Below, piece after piece: positions 1 through 11,175 of a stretch of DNA of 64,000 bases (position 1 is its first letter; each line of letters opens with the position of its first letter). Under the pieces are notes generated by a model, which had not been told where the DNA came from, searched no databases, and saw only the letters and a list, made by a program, of their open reading frames with translations. The DNA comes from Cryptomeria japonica (lineage: Eukaryota > Streptophyta > Pinopsida > Cupressales > Cupressaceae): the NCBI RefSeq assembly GCF_030272615.1, contig NC_081405.1, positions 608,828,677 through 608,892,676 on the forward strand. The letters are read 5' to 3'. The translations under genes and the position numbers were made by a program.

Positions 1-1217
1 AGAAATTGATAATGTTCTGGCGACATGGCCACCCCCAGTTGGTACAAAATATTCGCCATTTTCGACATGGCCGACGTGAAAAATTTGCCATTGAAGAATA
101 TTCACCACTAAAGTAAACTCTGATCCTTTGGATTTATATATTTTCGTCTACCAAAATTTGAATCTAGCTATCAAATCGTTGACCCTTAATCCCTTTCTTT
201 TACTTTTTTGTCTACATTATTTAGTGGTATCAAATTTTTCCTCACCTTGATCTTGCTTCTTCTTCGTCTTCTTAAAATTAAGTTATCGTGTGGTAATTTC
301 CTAAAATGTAGTTACCAACTACTCAATACAATTTAGACTTCTATAGATTCTACCAACTAATTAAAACAATCGTAATATCATCCTTTAATAACTAAGCCAA
401 TGTTGATGTTGATAGTGATATTCTCCTATATGTCACCTAGTCACTTTCTTGGACTAATCACTATATGACACATGTCTTACATGGAACTAATCATGCAAAG
501 TAAGTGGGAAATTGCATTTTGATGTCATTAAACTTGATAACACCCCTATCCAAGTAATGATTTCCTTGTAAATGTCTTCCTAACGATAAATTAAGTTATC
601 AAAAAGAAAGGATTTAAGGATGGATAAATTAAATTAATCAAGTATTTATGTAAAATTTTGATAACAAGAGATTAAAATAATTTATTAGTGAGATCTAGGT
701 AGGTTTTGAAGTGAATTTAATGATCATAATAAAAAAGAAGAAAGAAGATAGAATGTTGAAACAATTCGAGGACTAAGAAAAACGATAACATTAGGACATT
801 GTATCAATAGGGATGCAATTGATAAAAAACCCAAGTACTAAGATTGGTAGATCCTCAATGGACATATTATTCATGAATATTAAAGAAATAGAATGGTTTA
901 TAAATTGAATTAGAACTATAGAGAAAAATGCAACTAAAATCATGAAGCAATTGAAATAATATAAGGCAACAATGAACATAGAGAAGTTTGACCTTATTCA
1001 TACCTAATTTATAGATGTTGTTGCTATGGGGAAGAATAATAATTAAATAAGGGAGGAAGTAAAGAAGTTGTTAATTAGTAAAGGAAAGAAGATAATAATA
1101 AGCACGAAAATCAAATAAGTCACCAAGGATTTATAGTTTTCAAGGAATTTTTGAGGATGATAGATGGCATTGATTCCTAGGTTGAAAAACAAAAAACTAA
1201 CCTATTTAAATTATAAA
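1..1217. other. AT-rich intergenic DNA, no gene seen
   Basis: No reading frame on either strand carries a recognisable domain, and the one short minus-strand frame (791-979) is hydrophobic AT-rich translation without a family. No terminal repeats, tRNA or promoter signature is visible. Confidence 0.6.
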
Positions 1218-1620
1218 TTAATGCTTATTTTAAATAAATAAATATAACTTTTTATTTCAAATTTATTAGTTAAAGAATTATCTTTTTAGAAAATCTGTCT
1301 CATCCCTTTTATTTCTAATTTACATGTTTTTTATATTTTTTACTTATTTAAATTATAAATAAATTAATATTTATTTTAAAATAAAAAATACACATGTTGT
1401 ATTTCAATTTTATCTTTTCTACTTTTATTAATTAAGGAATTATCTATTTATGAAATCTATTTTATCCTTCTTTTATTTATAATTTGTTTATTTTTATCCT
1501 TTCATAATTTTTATGTTTTATTTAATTAATACTTATTTTAAATAAGTAAATACATATTTTTTATTCCAAATTTTACCTTTTCTAAATTTATTTTTCAATA
1601 ATCTCTTAAAATTATCAAAC
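1218..1620. repeat. Degenerate AT-rich tandem repeat, about 2.7 units
   Basis: A block opening with a TTAAT-nTTATTTTAAA word recurs at 1218, 1364 and 1526, giving unit lengths of 146 and 162 bp. Each unit contains a 'GAATTATCT' word and a 'CATCCxT' word in the same order. The units have drifted by indels and substitutions, so this is an old local duplication, not an active satellite. No coding capacity. Confidence 0.55.
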
Positions 1621-1836
1621 TATTATTACGCCAATAAAAATATTTCTTCATTAAGATAAATTTTCTTTACATAAATATAAAATTTATGTATGCTAATTTA
1701 AAACCCTAACTGGTTGGGTTTTAATGTAGGGAATAATATAAGAATGAACAAGGAACAGAAGGCAGAATTATTGGTGAATGCTCTTGTTATTGGCTCAAAA
1801 AAAACTCCTCATCCACTTCCACCACTGAACAAACCT

Positions 1837-2423
1837 TCTACCCAAAGACAACACCATTCTACAGTCATGGAACACCTGCTAATTACATTTGAATAAAATT
1901 TTCTGAAGCCTTTTCAACAAGTCCATTTTGTGAACACCTGCAATCAACGCTTTCCATGAGAACGCATTTCATTGACGCATGCTGTGAAATAATTTCAAGT
2001 GTATTCTGTATGCTTCCACATTTTGCATACATGCCTAACTGTGCAGTTGCAGCTATAACATCTGACGAAATTGTTCTAAGTTATATCGTGCTATAGGTGT
2101 GCATAGCCTCTTACAATGCTTGAGGATGTTAGCAAAGGTTGGTTACGCCTGCAAATCACATTTTCCTGAAATTTTCTTGAGCCTTTTCAACAAATCCACT
2201 TTGTAAATATCCTGCAATGTCAAGGGCATCCACGAGAACACATTTATTTGAAGATTTCTGTTAAACAATTCGCGTCCCTCGTCAGGGCTTCCACATTTTG
2301 CATAGATGTCTACCAGAGAACGCTTCTCCTCTGCTCGAATATGGCTAATCGACTCGGCAGTTTGTTATTCTTTCTTCATGGAAGGCATGTTATGGATGAG
2401 AGCAACGAACTAGCGATCGCGCG
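1837..2423 (-). pseudogene. PPR (pentatricopeptide repeat) gene fragment, decayed
   Basis: On the minus strand, several broken frames spell out PLS-type PPR motifs in the right order. 2313-2287 reads VDIYAKCGS, and 2038-2009 reads LGMYAKCGSI; these match the family's 'VDMYAKCGSI' signature. 2203-2181 reads QSGFVEKA and 1930-1908 reads QNGLVEKA, matching the helix that follows 'WNAMIAGY'. Between them lies NVFSWMPL, the 'VVSWNAMI' position. The two motif sets are about 273 bp apart, close to one PPR triplet. At least two frameshifts and several stops (for example near 2366 and 2120) break the frame, so no protein can be made. PPR proteins of this class normally bind organellar RNA. The fragment holds about two motif sets of a normally much longer gene. 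Identification as PPR is firm; subtype is inference. Confidence 0.8.
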
Positions 2424-2429
2424 GCAATA

Positions 2430-2690
2430 AGGGGGATGAAAGGCGGTCAAGGGAGAGCACCATCTGACAAAACTCCAATATCCTTTTGCACTGTGCTAAT
2501 TTTAAGTCATACGCGCGCGTGGGCGGGAAGTAGAAGCAGGTTTAAAATTTCAATTTGCGCGCTTCCACAAAAACGGCCACCGTTAACGGCGAACGGAGGT
2601 GGGAAGGGTTACCGCTGGGCCCACCTGAGCATACCTAAGCGGTCAACGCTTTGAGTGTGCCGGTTAAGCCGGGCCCTATTTTTATATCTT
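2430..2690. promoter_or_regulatory. CpG-rich promoter-like patch with GGGCCC/site-II words
   Basis: Within very AT-rich surroundings this stretch is rich in CG dinucleotides (GCGCGCGTGGGCGGG around 2514-2530) and carries GGGCCCACCT near 2617 and GGGCCC near 2671. The TGGGCC/GGCCCA words are the site-II/TCP type found in plant housekeeping promoters, including many genes for organellar RNA proteins. A TATA-like TTTTTATATC follows at 2679. It lies immediately upstream of the minus-strand PPR fragment and could be its old promoter, or drive transcription to the right. Function is inferred from composition only. Confidence 0.4.
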
Positions 2691-3047
2691 TCTTGGAAAC
2701 TTTTGCGTTTCCTTCCTTAATAGGTTTAGTTTTCCCACAGCATGATATGGATTAACGAATATTTTTTCACTTTCCTCATGTAGTTAGGAGGCCTTCGAGT
2801 TTGTGCAATCCTATTAGGGTTTGTCAACTCCTCTAAACAGAATCTCATCTGAGCATTCTTTCATTCATATATTTGTATCTGTTTTTATATCTTTCTTGGA
2901 AACTTTTGCATTTCCTTCCTCAATTGTTTTAGTTTTCCCACAGCATGATATGGATTGATAAAAAAATTTCACTTTCCTCATGTCCTTTATAGGCCTTCGA
3001 GTTTGTCCAATCCTATTAGGGTTTGTCATCAACTCTAAACAGAACCT
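2679..3047 (+). repeat. Direct duplication of a 167-bp block
   Basis: The block starting TTTTTATATCTTTCTTGGAA at 2679 and ending near 2845 recurs from 2882 to 3047 (period 203 bp), including the words TTTTCCCACAGCATGATATGG, CACTTTCCTCATGT, GGCCTTCGAGTTTGT and CCTATTAGGGTTTGTCA. The copies differ by scattered substitutions and small indels. It begins at the TATA-like end of the CpG-rich patch, so it may be a duplicated 5' leader. No protein is evident. Confidence 0.7.
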
Positions 3048-6000
3048 AAATTGTTCGGCCTTTGTAATGTTGAAATCCTGATAAATATAGGAGATATAAA
3101 TAATTAAAGAACTTCCTTTCTTTTTTTTTCTTAAATGACTTGCGTCAAAAGGTGTTTAAGAACATTGGTACTCAGGAATTACATAGTTCTTCAGTTATAA
3201 TGGAGTTATGAGCAATTCGTATGTTATTTTTCAGGAGTTACTTTATAGCTAATTGAATTTGGGTGTTTTGTACGACCTTTATAATTAAATAGATCGCCAG
3301 GCTTTTAGTAAAATCGATCAAATCGGTTTCATGACCGCACAACTGGGATTTTTCAGTTATAAACTTCTTTGTTTCGGGCAGGGCGCTCATTTCTGTAGTA
3401 GGGTTCGCTTAAACTTACGCTATGTTCATCGAAAAATTCTTTTATCTCTAGGTTTACTGGAGAAAGATTTTTTATTTTGACGTCAAGTCTGATAATTGAT
3501 AATTAATTTTCAAATTAAAATTACTTAACTGATCTCAAAAACTTTGGTGTTATTAGCCTCAACCCATGACAATAAATTACTAGTTCTAAATGTTTAATTA
3601 ATCTAGCTGTCCATATTTAATTAATTTGCTTATTTTAAAAAATACTCTCCACCGTCAATTCATCTGGCATTTTGTTAGGAGTGAAAATAACAATAGGTTC
3701 AGGAAGATTGGGAATAGGGTTTCAGTAACATCATGTTCGTCTTTGTATTATAGTATATGTTTGCTTGTATTTCCATTTGATTGCATGTGTCATGAATTTT
3801 TTTTTTTTAATTTATTTATTTATTTTTGGTTTGTGTAAGATATCATTACAATTATAGGATGGTCTTTTATATCATCTGTCTAATATAGTATATTTTGAGT
3901 CTACATATTGAATATTTTTTCACTTTGACTTGTCATATGAAAATTCATCATGCTTTCATTATTTAATCTTATATTGATTTTTTTAATATAAATTCCAATT
4001 TTTAATATGAATTAGTGAAATTGATGAATTTTAAATAAAATTATTATTATTTTTATATAACAAACATGTAAAACGATGAATTTCTATAATTTAAATAAAC
4101 ATATTTTTTAATTAAAAATCCTAATTCTTAAAAATATTAATGAACAATTTAAAAATATAATATTTTATTATAAATTTCATAATATATATTGTTTTTTATT
4201 AAAATACATTAAATACAATTTTATACTAGAAATAAATAAATCATCTTCAAAATTAAGAGTTCTTTTCACTTTCTATGATTTTATGTTTCATAAACTTTGT
4301 GTAAATTTACTAGAGAAATTTATCAATAATTTCAAGATATCTAAATCTAACTTTGATTTTCTAATATTTTAAATGATTATTGATTTTGAAAATTCACATC
4401 CATACTTACATGTGTAATAATTGCACCAATTCTCCATGTGTGAGTATGTTGTTAGTGTAAAATATTCATGCATCCTTCAATTTGAAACTAAAAATTCAAA
4501 TGTAATAAATAAAAATTAATTAAATTTTTATAACAAAATAAACAAGATGAATTGATTGTACTTCAATTTGATTTAAGGCCTTAATATTTAATACGAAAAA
4601 AATTTCATGTTTAACACCTAAAAATATTACTTACAAGATTTAGTCTAATTTTTTATTATTATTGTAAACTTGTAATAGATTAATATATTTTAAAAAGATA
4701 GAATAATAAAAGAAAAAGAAAAATGATTATTTATTTCAAAACTTATTATAAACAAAATTACCAAAATTAGAAAACAATTAAAAGTAAATATATAAATTGA
4801 TATATCTAAACTTATAGAAATATTCAAACTAAGCTTATATTTTACCATTTAAAAACATTGGAGGCTAGCATTGCATATCAAACCCACCATCTTCGTTTCT
4901 TTAAATACAAATGTGGAGATCTAGGAGATTTTTGAGAGGGGAGAGCTTACTTCATTCTTAAAGACACTAGTAATCTCTATTGATGAAAGTGACGATACTA
5001 TTGATGAACTATTGGATATTACCCCTAAAGACTTCCTATCTCATTCCCCACCATATAACACCCCATGTAGTGTACCCTTGGAAGCATGAATATCCTTAAA
5101 AACTATGCAAATGAGGATGATGGTGAATTAAATGATATAGAGATTACTAGCAAAGAACAAAACAAGTAAATTCTTGAATTGACTAATATGGAAGACCTTC
5201 ATGCTAGGATGGATAATAACCAAAACCCCAAGAATGCATTGGTTGCAGCAATAGAAAGGAAACACTTGTTTCCTTTAAAATGGGTTTTTTTTTACAAATC
5301 ACTAATGCCCTTGTGTGAAATTTAGTTGTGGGAGTGGTGAAGTTGGGATAAAAGATTGAGAACAAGGTTAAAATCAAGGAAAGAAAGACAAATTAGCTAA
5401 TTAGAGGAAGATAAATGCAACATTGGAAATGATAGTAGAAGATTGGAAGTCTCTTTGCTCTATTTCTATATGATATATTTTTGCTTGGTTTTTTGTTTAG
5501 TTAATATATATGCTAGTTGTTGTTCTTTTAGATGTTTTGATTAGATAAGCACAAGAAGGGCCTAGGTGCATTACATGTTATTCATCAAGGATTTTTTTTT
5601 TAATCTCATGAGAATTGATGCTAGGAAAAAACTCAGAAACTAGAAAACCAAAAGAATATGCACAACTAGTTGTTCTTTAAGATGTTGTTTTCAGAAAATA
5701 TTGTTTGTTTTTATATATTATTTATTTCTATAATTATTTATAGAATTTAGTAGATTTTGTTGGCTTGTTCACTAATCCATTTTGGTTGTTTTTATTTACT
5801 ATTAACTATTATATAGGTTGGGGACCCTTCTGCCACTTACCTTATAAAAGAAAACATCTTAAAATGTCTTGAAATAAATTTTACATTCTCTCTAAAATAT
5901 TTTAGATTATTAGTGTTTTCACTATTATAACTTGAAATAATTTTTGAAGATATGCTTATAATTTCTTATGACCAATTTTATGGTCTATTAATAATATGAT

Positions 6001-6187
6001 GTATGAAATATGATACTATGACAAGTTAAATTATAGGACTAATAAATTTCAGAATTGAAAAAGTGGTTAATAGATTAAAATCTAAATATATTAGTCAACT
6101 CTATATATTCAATCAATTTTTTTGTATAGCCATACTTGATTATATACAAAATTATATAGAAACTAAAAAATAATATCAAATTAATTC
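3048..6187. other. AT-rich intergenic DNA
   Basis: Mostly A/T homopolymer-rich sequence. Apart from the weak coding-like patch at 4970-5290, I see no domain, RNA gene or terminal repeat on either strand. Confidence 0.5.
4970..5290 (+). pseudogene. Coding-like remnant, family unknown
   Basis: The base composition rises here and two plus-strand frames translate to protein-like acidic sequence: one reads SDDTIDELLDITPKDFLSH, then after a stop the next frame reads EDDGELNDIEITSKEQ and, further on, MEDLHARMDNNQNPKNAL. The two pieces are in different frames with stops between them. I do not recognise the family. Acidic, Asn/Gln-rich remnants of this sort are common in retroelement polyprotein debris, but a host gene relic is equally possible. 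Confidence 0.25.
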
Positions 6188-6497
6188 CATACTTTTTTAA
6201 ATAAACAATTTTAAATATCCCCTATCATATAATATAGTCATTTTAGAAGGAAAAAAATTCAAAGGACCATACATCATACAACATAGGCCTTGCCATAGAT
6301 CATCTAATTTAAAGTATGTTTTGAACCTTTATAAAAATCTAGCATACTTTTTTAAATAAACAATTTTAAATATCCCCTATCATATAATATAGTCATTTTA
6401 GAAGGAAAAAAATTCAAAGGACCATACATCATACAACATAGGCCTTGCCATAGATCATCTAATTTAAAGTATGTTTTGAACCTTTATAAAAATCTAG
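6188..6497. repeat. Perfect 155-bp tandem duplication
   Basis: 6188-6342 and 6343-6497 are identical by eye across the full 155 bases (both start CATACTTTTTTAAATAAACA and end TATAAAAATCTAG). It has no coding content. Identity in an AT-rich neutral region means that it is very recent, or that it is an assembly duplication. Confidence 0.9.
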
Positions 6498-6818
6498 CAA
6501 CAAAAGTTCTAGATAATCAAAAAAAGGCTTTCTAAATAATAGCCTTTAAATTTGCATTAAGTGGAGAAACAATGATATGACAAAAATGGTTTGGTTGAAA
6601 CTAAAATCAACTCTTAAAAATTGTGTACTCCCCTTCAAACTCATTTGAGAAAATTTCAAACTAAAAAGAAAACTAAGATGTTAAAGTAAGTAAATAGTGG
6701 TTAATATACTATTAGTTTACAACTCCTTAAATTCCTAATGAAAACAGTTAAAATCATCATATGAAAACAAAATAACTTTAGCATAAAAGATGAATTCTTC
6801 AATACAATAGCTTCTTTC
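6498..6818. other. Short AT-rich spacer
   Basis: Nothing recognisable; it ends with the CTTTC target site of the LTR element that follows. Confidence 0.5.
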
Positions 6819-7183
6819 TATTGGAGTTGATTGCTCAACCCCATAGCTCTAAAGATCACCTACAATCAAACACCTATCATGAAATAAAAGAGAAGAAAAT
6901 AGCTATGGAGGCCAAAAGATTGTTGATCTAGAAAGATAAATCATACTGATTATCTAATGACTGAATGAATAATTATAAATTGATCAATCCTTATAAAAGG
7001 AGATAAAAAAACCCTAATGCAACCCTAAAGGATGCATGCATAAAAGAAAAGAATTATTTAAAATAATAATTCGTATAAAAAGCTTCCTAAATTTAGCTTA
7101 AGTGAAATAGAGAAAAAGTTGACTTAATTATTAAATCAATATGATTTAATTAATTAAGTAAATTAATACCTTTTACTCTAACA
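6819..7183 (-). repeat. 3' LTR of the 6819-10438 element
   Basis: 365 bp; on the minus strand it starts TGTTAGAGTAAAAGG directly after the purine tract and ends CTCCAATA next to the target duplication. It carries GATGCATGCATAAAAG near 7031, shared with the other LTR. Confidence 0.9.
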
Positions 7184-10074
7184 CCTCCCTTAAGATGAAG
7201 TTTGGGAGAAGCTAAAAAATAATTAAGGACTAGATGCATGAAAGCAAAAAATGGGTCCTGGGAACAAGGCCTGATGAGGTACCCAAGTACAATGAAATCT
7301 AAAGTGGAGAAAAAAAGAAAACCTTGTGGGAACAAAACTCCTCTCGAAGAAGAGATGAAAGCTCAAGCAAAGAACTAAGAAGCCTCCAAACTAGAATGTT
7401 CCAAAAGATAAGAACAAAAAGTTGAGCATGAAAAAACACTGAAGCATGGAGAAGCTTTAAACACTGTCTTAGAATGACTGTTAGGATGCTAAAATAAGAA
7501 CCTCCTCTGAAACAAAAGATGATCAGGATCAAGAAGACATGAATCTACATGAGTGCCCTCAATGACACTACTCAAATCTGAATTAGATGGCAAACACTAG
7601 CAAAAGATCAGGAATCCAAATATACAAATGGCACAAGTACCAATAGTCTGAAGAACTGATCAAATAAAAATATGGAAGCTCGCCTCCAAAAATAGGAATG
7701 CAAGAGTATCCATATGGTAAGTATTCCATCTCATCAAAATGCATGGGTAACCAGTCGTTGCATCTGCTTAGTACATAGGAACAAATACTGAATACATAGC
7801 TCACTCCACCACGAAACCAAGGAAACATTAGTACCAACAGTGGAAATCCCCCCATAATGCCAACAAGGGAGAGGTATGATAGGTACACTAAATCTGAAAG
7901 TCATAATGTAGTGCATCAAGAAGAACCAAGAACATCTGACCCTGCAAACATGAATGTACAAGTAAATAATAAGGGTGTGCAAACCAAGACACACTCACAT
8001 GAAAAATGTATGAAGGCAAAACAAAGGCAAACATCAAACCCCCATGACACTTTATATCATAGTATGAATACAAAAAGACACAAAAATTGATGTGCAAGAT
8101 CCCTCATAATATATGTGCAATACAGAGGCACTTTATTGCAGTGAGTTTACAAAAAATTAGTGCATGAAGCAAGTCTTCATGTGAAAATGTGAAGGGCCCA
8201 CCAAAAAATTCTACAAATCACTAAAGGACTGGCATGCAAATAGTAAACCATGCCCATGTAAAAGAAATCCAACAATGATAGAGAAACAGAGGAGCTGCTG
8301 GTGCAAACAAAAAAACGGCCCAAATAACTCTGCATGCCACTCATGCAACTGTGAGACTCTCCAAGAAGTGAGATGCCGCTGCTTGATGCAACATGATCCC
8401 ACTTGACAAGCATGCAACGAGATAAAAAGAGCTCACAATACACCGCCACAAGTAATAAGGAAAGCCTCTACATGTAAACATGGACTAGAAGATCAAACAC
8501 GCCTAATCTCCTCGCTAGAGGCATGCAAGAAGTAGTCCCCAAAATGAAAGAGAGCGCTCTATGCATGAATATGAATGCATAGAATGATCGACCAAAAAAA
8601 GAAACCCACAATAAAGACATGCAAACCGCCTTAAAAATATAAGCCTACATGCAAAGAGCATCACCATGCGGCAGAGAACCCTACATCCAACACTCAACAG
8701 AGCCCAACGAAGAATCCATTGTGATCTTTGCTAAAGGATAAAAATCGCATGCAGTATACAGCCACACGATGCCAAAATGGAAACGCCACAGGCTGTATGA
8801 AAGAAATACCGATGCATATATAATAGAAGTCACCTCGGGTCAGAGAATAATTTGATGGTGATCTTGAGAAACAGGGTCACCTCCACTAAAGTTGATAGAG
8901 TATTGGGAAATAAGATAAATTGCAACACCAAAGTCGCCACCAATCTAGGAAAAAAATTGTAGATCACTGAATTTGTAGAAATTCAGACCCAAGATGCAAG
9001 TGGAGGCGGCCCACAAATCGCCATGCATGCAAGAAAAATAGTTAGGTCGCTTGGCATGACAATTTTAGATGCAAACAAGATCTGCTTGTGACCGCCATGA
9101 AAGAGCCAAGACAATGGCTTGGTATAATGGATGTCAGCAACAAACAAAAGTCTGCAGACATTAAAAACCGCGTCACAATTCATGAAGGCCGCAGCAACCA
9201 TTAGTCCATACATGCAAAAAAAAAAATTAAAAACACGACCTGAGTTGCGGTGAATGAATACTAACTGTCAGTGAATGTGAATAAATGGCATGCATGTGAA
9301 GTTGATGCCAAATGTAATAGAGGTCACTTGCCCAAAAATAAATATCTCCACAATCCACCGCATACCCACTTATGCACTAGTCGAACATGCATAAAAGATA
9401 AAAATAGAGCCTCATGCAAAAGAATCGACCCAGCTATGAGTTCACTTGAAAACAAATGAGCCACTGTATGCATGTACAGGAGAGATCGCGAAGAAATCAA
9501 ATTAATCTCCACCAACAACAAAAGTCGTTGTTACATAGACTCTAAATTATCCCATGCAAGGAGGAGCGCAGTCAAACAATACATGAAATCGATTACCAAA
9601 TAACAACGGTAGAAGTCGACCATGCATCAATTCAAAGGCCAAACTTCAAAGCACAAAATAACGCTCCAATAAAAAATACCACCAGGGACAAAAGAAAGAG
9701 TAGTCATCCAAAAAGACAAAGCTGCAATCAAATATGAGCTGCTACAAAATAAAACCTCTCATCACTGAAGTGAAAAAGGAGGCCAGTGCTACTAGGGCTA
9801 AGACGTCCCGATGGGAAGGAAAGACACGTCTCCCGAAATCCACCAAACTCAACAGTGACCAAAATCTAAGGGCTACGATACACCACCACAGAGTCACCCT
9901 CCAAAGAACGATGTTGCATGCAATGATTTGCAAGCATCACCATAGACCAAAAAAAAATGAGTGTATGCAATGAGCTAATAAAGCTACAAAAAACATCGAC
10001 CTAACCAAATTAATTGCAAAACTTCCAGATCTTGAAAAAACAGAGAAGGAATTGCAGTATCGGCTCTGATATCA
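7184..10074 (-). other. Non-coding interior of LTR element, CATGCA-rich
   Basis: The interior carries many short overlapping frames on both strands but none has a domain, and their translations are low in acidic residues and rich in Cys/His/Leu. That follows from a recurring CATGCA/TGCATG word, seen about 22 times (for example 8232, 8410, 8521, 8626, 8647, 9021, 9213, 9290, 9388, 9553, 9621, 9916). Composition is less AT-rich than the flanks. Best read as non-coding cargo of a non-autonomous element. Confidence 0.7.
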
Positions 10075-10438
10075 TATTGGAGTTGATTGCTCAACCCCAC
10101 AGCTCCAAGATCACCTGCAATTAAACACCTATCACGAAACAAGAGAGAAGAAAATAGCTATGGAGGTCAAAATATTTTTGATCCAGAAAGATAGATCATA
10201 TTGATTATCTAATGACTTAATGAATAATTACAAAGGGATCAAGCCTTATGAAAGGAGATCGAAAAACCCTAATACAACCCTAAAGGATGCATGCATAAAA
10301 GAAATGAGTTATTAAAAATAATAATGCCTATAAAAATCTTCCTAAATTTAGCTTAAGTGAAATAGAGAAAAAGGTGACTTAATTATTAAATCTATATGAT
10401 TTAATTAATAAAGTAAACTAATACCTTTTACTCTAACA
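10075..10438 (-). repeat. 5' LTR of the 6819-10438 element, with adjacent primer-binding site
   Basis: 364 bp, same termini as its partner. The tRNA-primer site abuts it at 10062-10074. Differences from the other LTR are mostly transitions (C/T and G/A), the usual decay pattern of methylated plant repeats. Confidence 0.9.
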
Positions 10439-10443
10439 CTTTC

Positions 10444-11175
10444 TAACCTTAAATGTATGGTGTTCTAATTTGATTTTACTTCTAATACTCCATATAACTC
10501 TTTCCATTTTTATGTCTTATTTTCATTCTAGAAGTACGTTAGAGGAAGCGAAAAATGGATCATGGGTGCATTCAATAAGTTAAAACTTGCACCCCTTCTG
10601 AGCTAATCCTCACTAGATTCTAGATTTTTTTCAAAGATACTCCTCTTGAAAATCATCAACCAATACTCAGGTCTTTTTCATATCTAAGGAGCAAAATAGA
10701 TCACACCTAAAAGGCCTTCAGAACCTAAGGACAAAATTTGTCTATGTATTGTGGGATCTAGTACTTTATTTCCTTTCCACTTGGTATGAATGTTTCTATT
10801 ATTGGTTGTATCACTTGTTATTCATAGTGCCTCATTGGAAATGGTATTACATTTTCATGCAATATAGATCCTTCAAATAATTTTTGAGATTAGAATAAGT
10901 GAATATATTTCAAGGATGATGCTCTTCTAGTCCCTTAGTTTTCCAAACCTTAATTCGGTGAGCATAATATTCACTTCCTCATTGTTGGTGCCAACAACAA
11001 TGTGAAAAGTATTTGCCTAAAGTAGATGCCTTTTTGTATAAGCAATAATAAAAATGTGCAAACACTATATTTTTCTACTTGCTTTGCATTATTTTTTCTT
11101 CCTCTAAATTTTTTGTTGTAATCTAGTTTTAAAATAATTTAAATATTATTGGATATGAATTTTAGGCAAGAACAT
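10444..11175. other. AT-rich spacer, no feature
   Basis: No domain, terminal repeat or RNA gene seen between the two LTR elements. Confidence 0.5.

Larger units (their letters stand above)
6819..10438 (-). mobile_element. Non-autonomous LTR retrotransposon, complete
   Basis: Two direct repeats (6819-7183 and 10075-10438, about 90% alike by eye) flank a 2.9-kb interior. On the minus strand the right-hand LTR is followed at once by TGATATCAGAGCC (plus 10062-10074), a primer-binding site one base away from the usual initiator-Met tRNA complement TGGTATCAGAGC. The left-hand LTR is preceded by a purine tract AAGGGAGG (plus 7184-7191). CTTTC at 6814-6818 and 10439-10443 is an exact 5-bp target duplication. 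The LTR begins TG but ends TA. No gag, protease, integrase or RT motif appears in any interior frame, so it must have been mobilised in trans. At 3.6 kb it is between the TRIM and LARD size classes. LTR divergence implies an old insertion. Confidence 0.9.

Noticed and set aside
7299-9973. Many 60-100 codon frames in the LTR element interior
   Set aside because: Frames overlap on both strands, lack domains and reflect CATGCA-rich composition.
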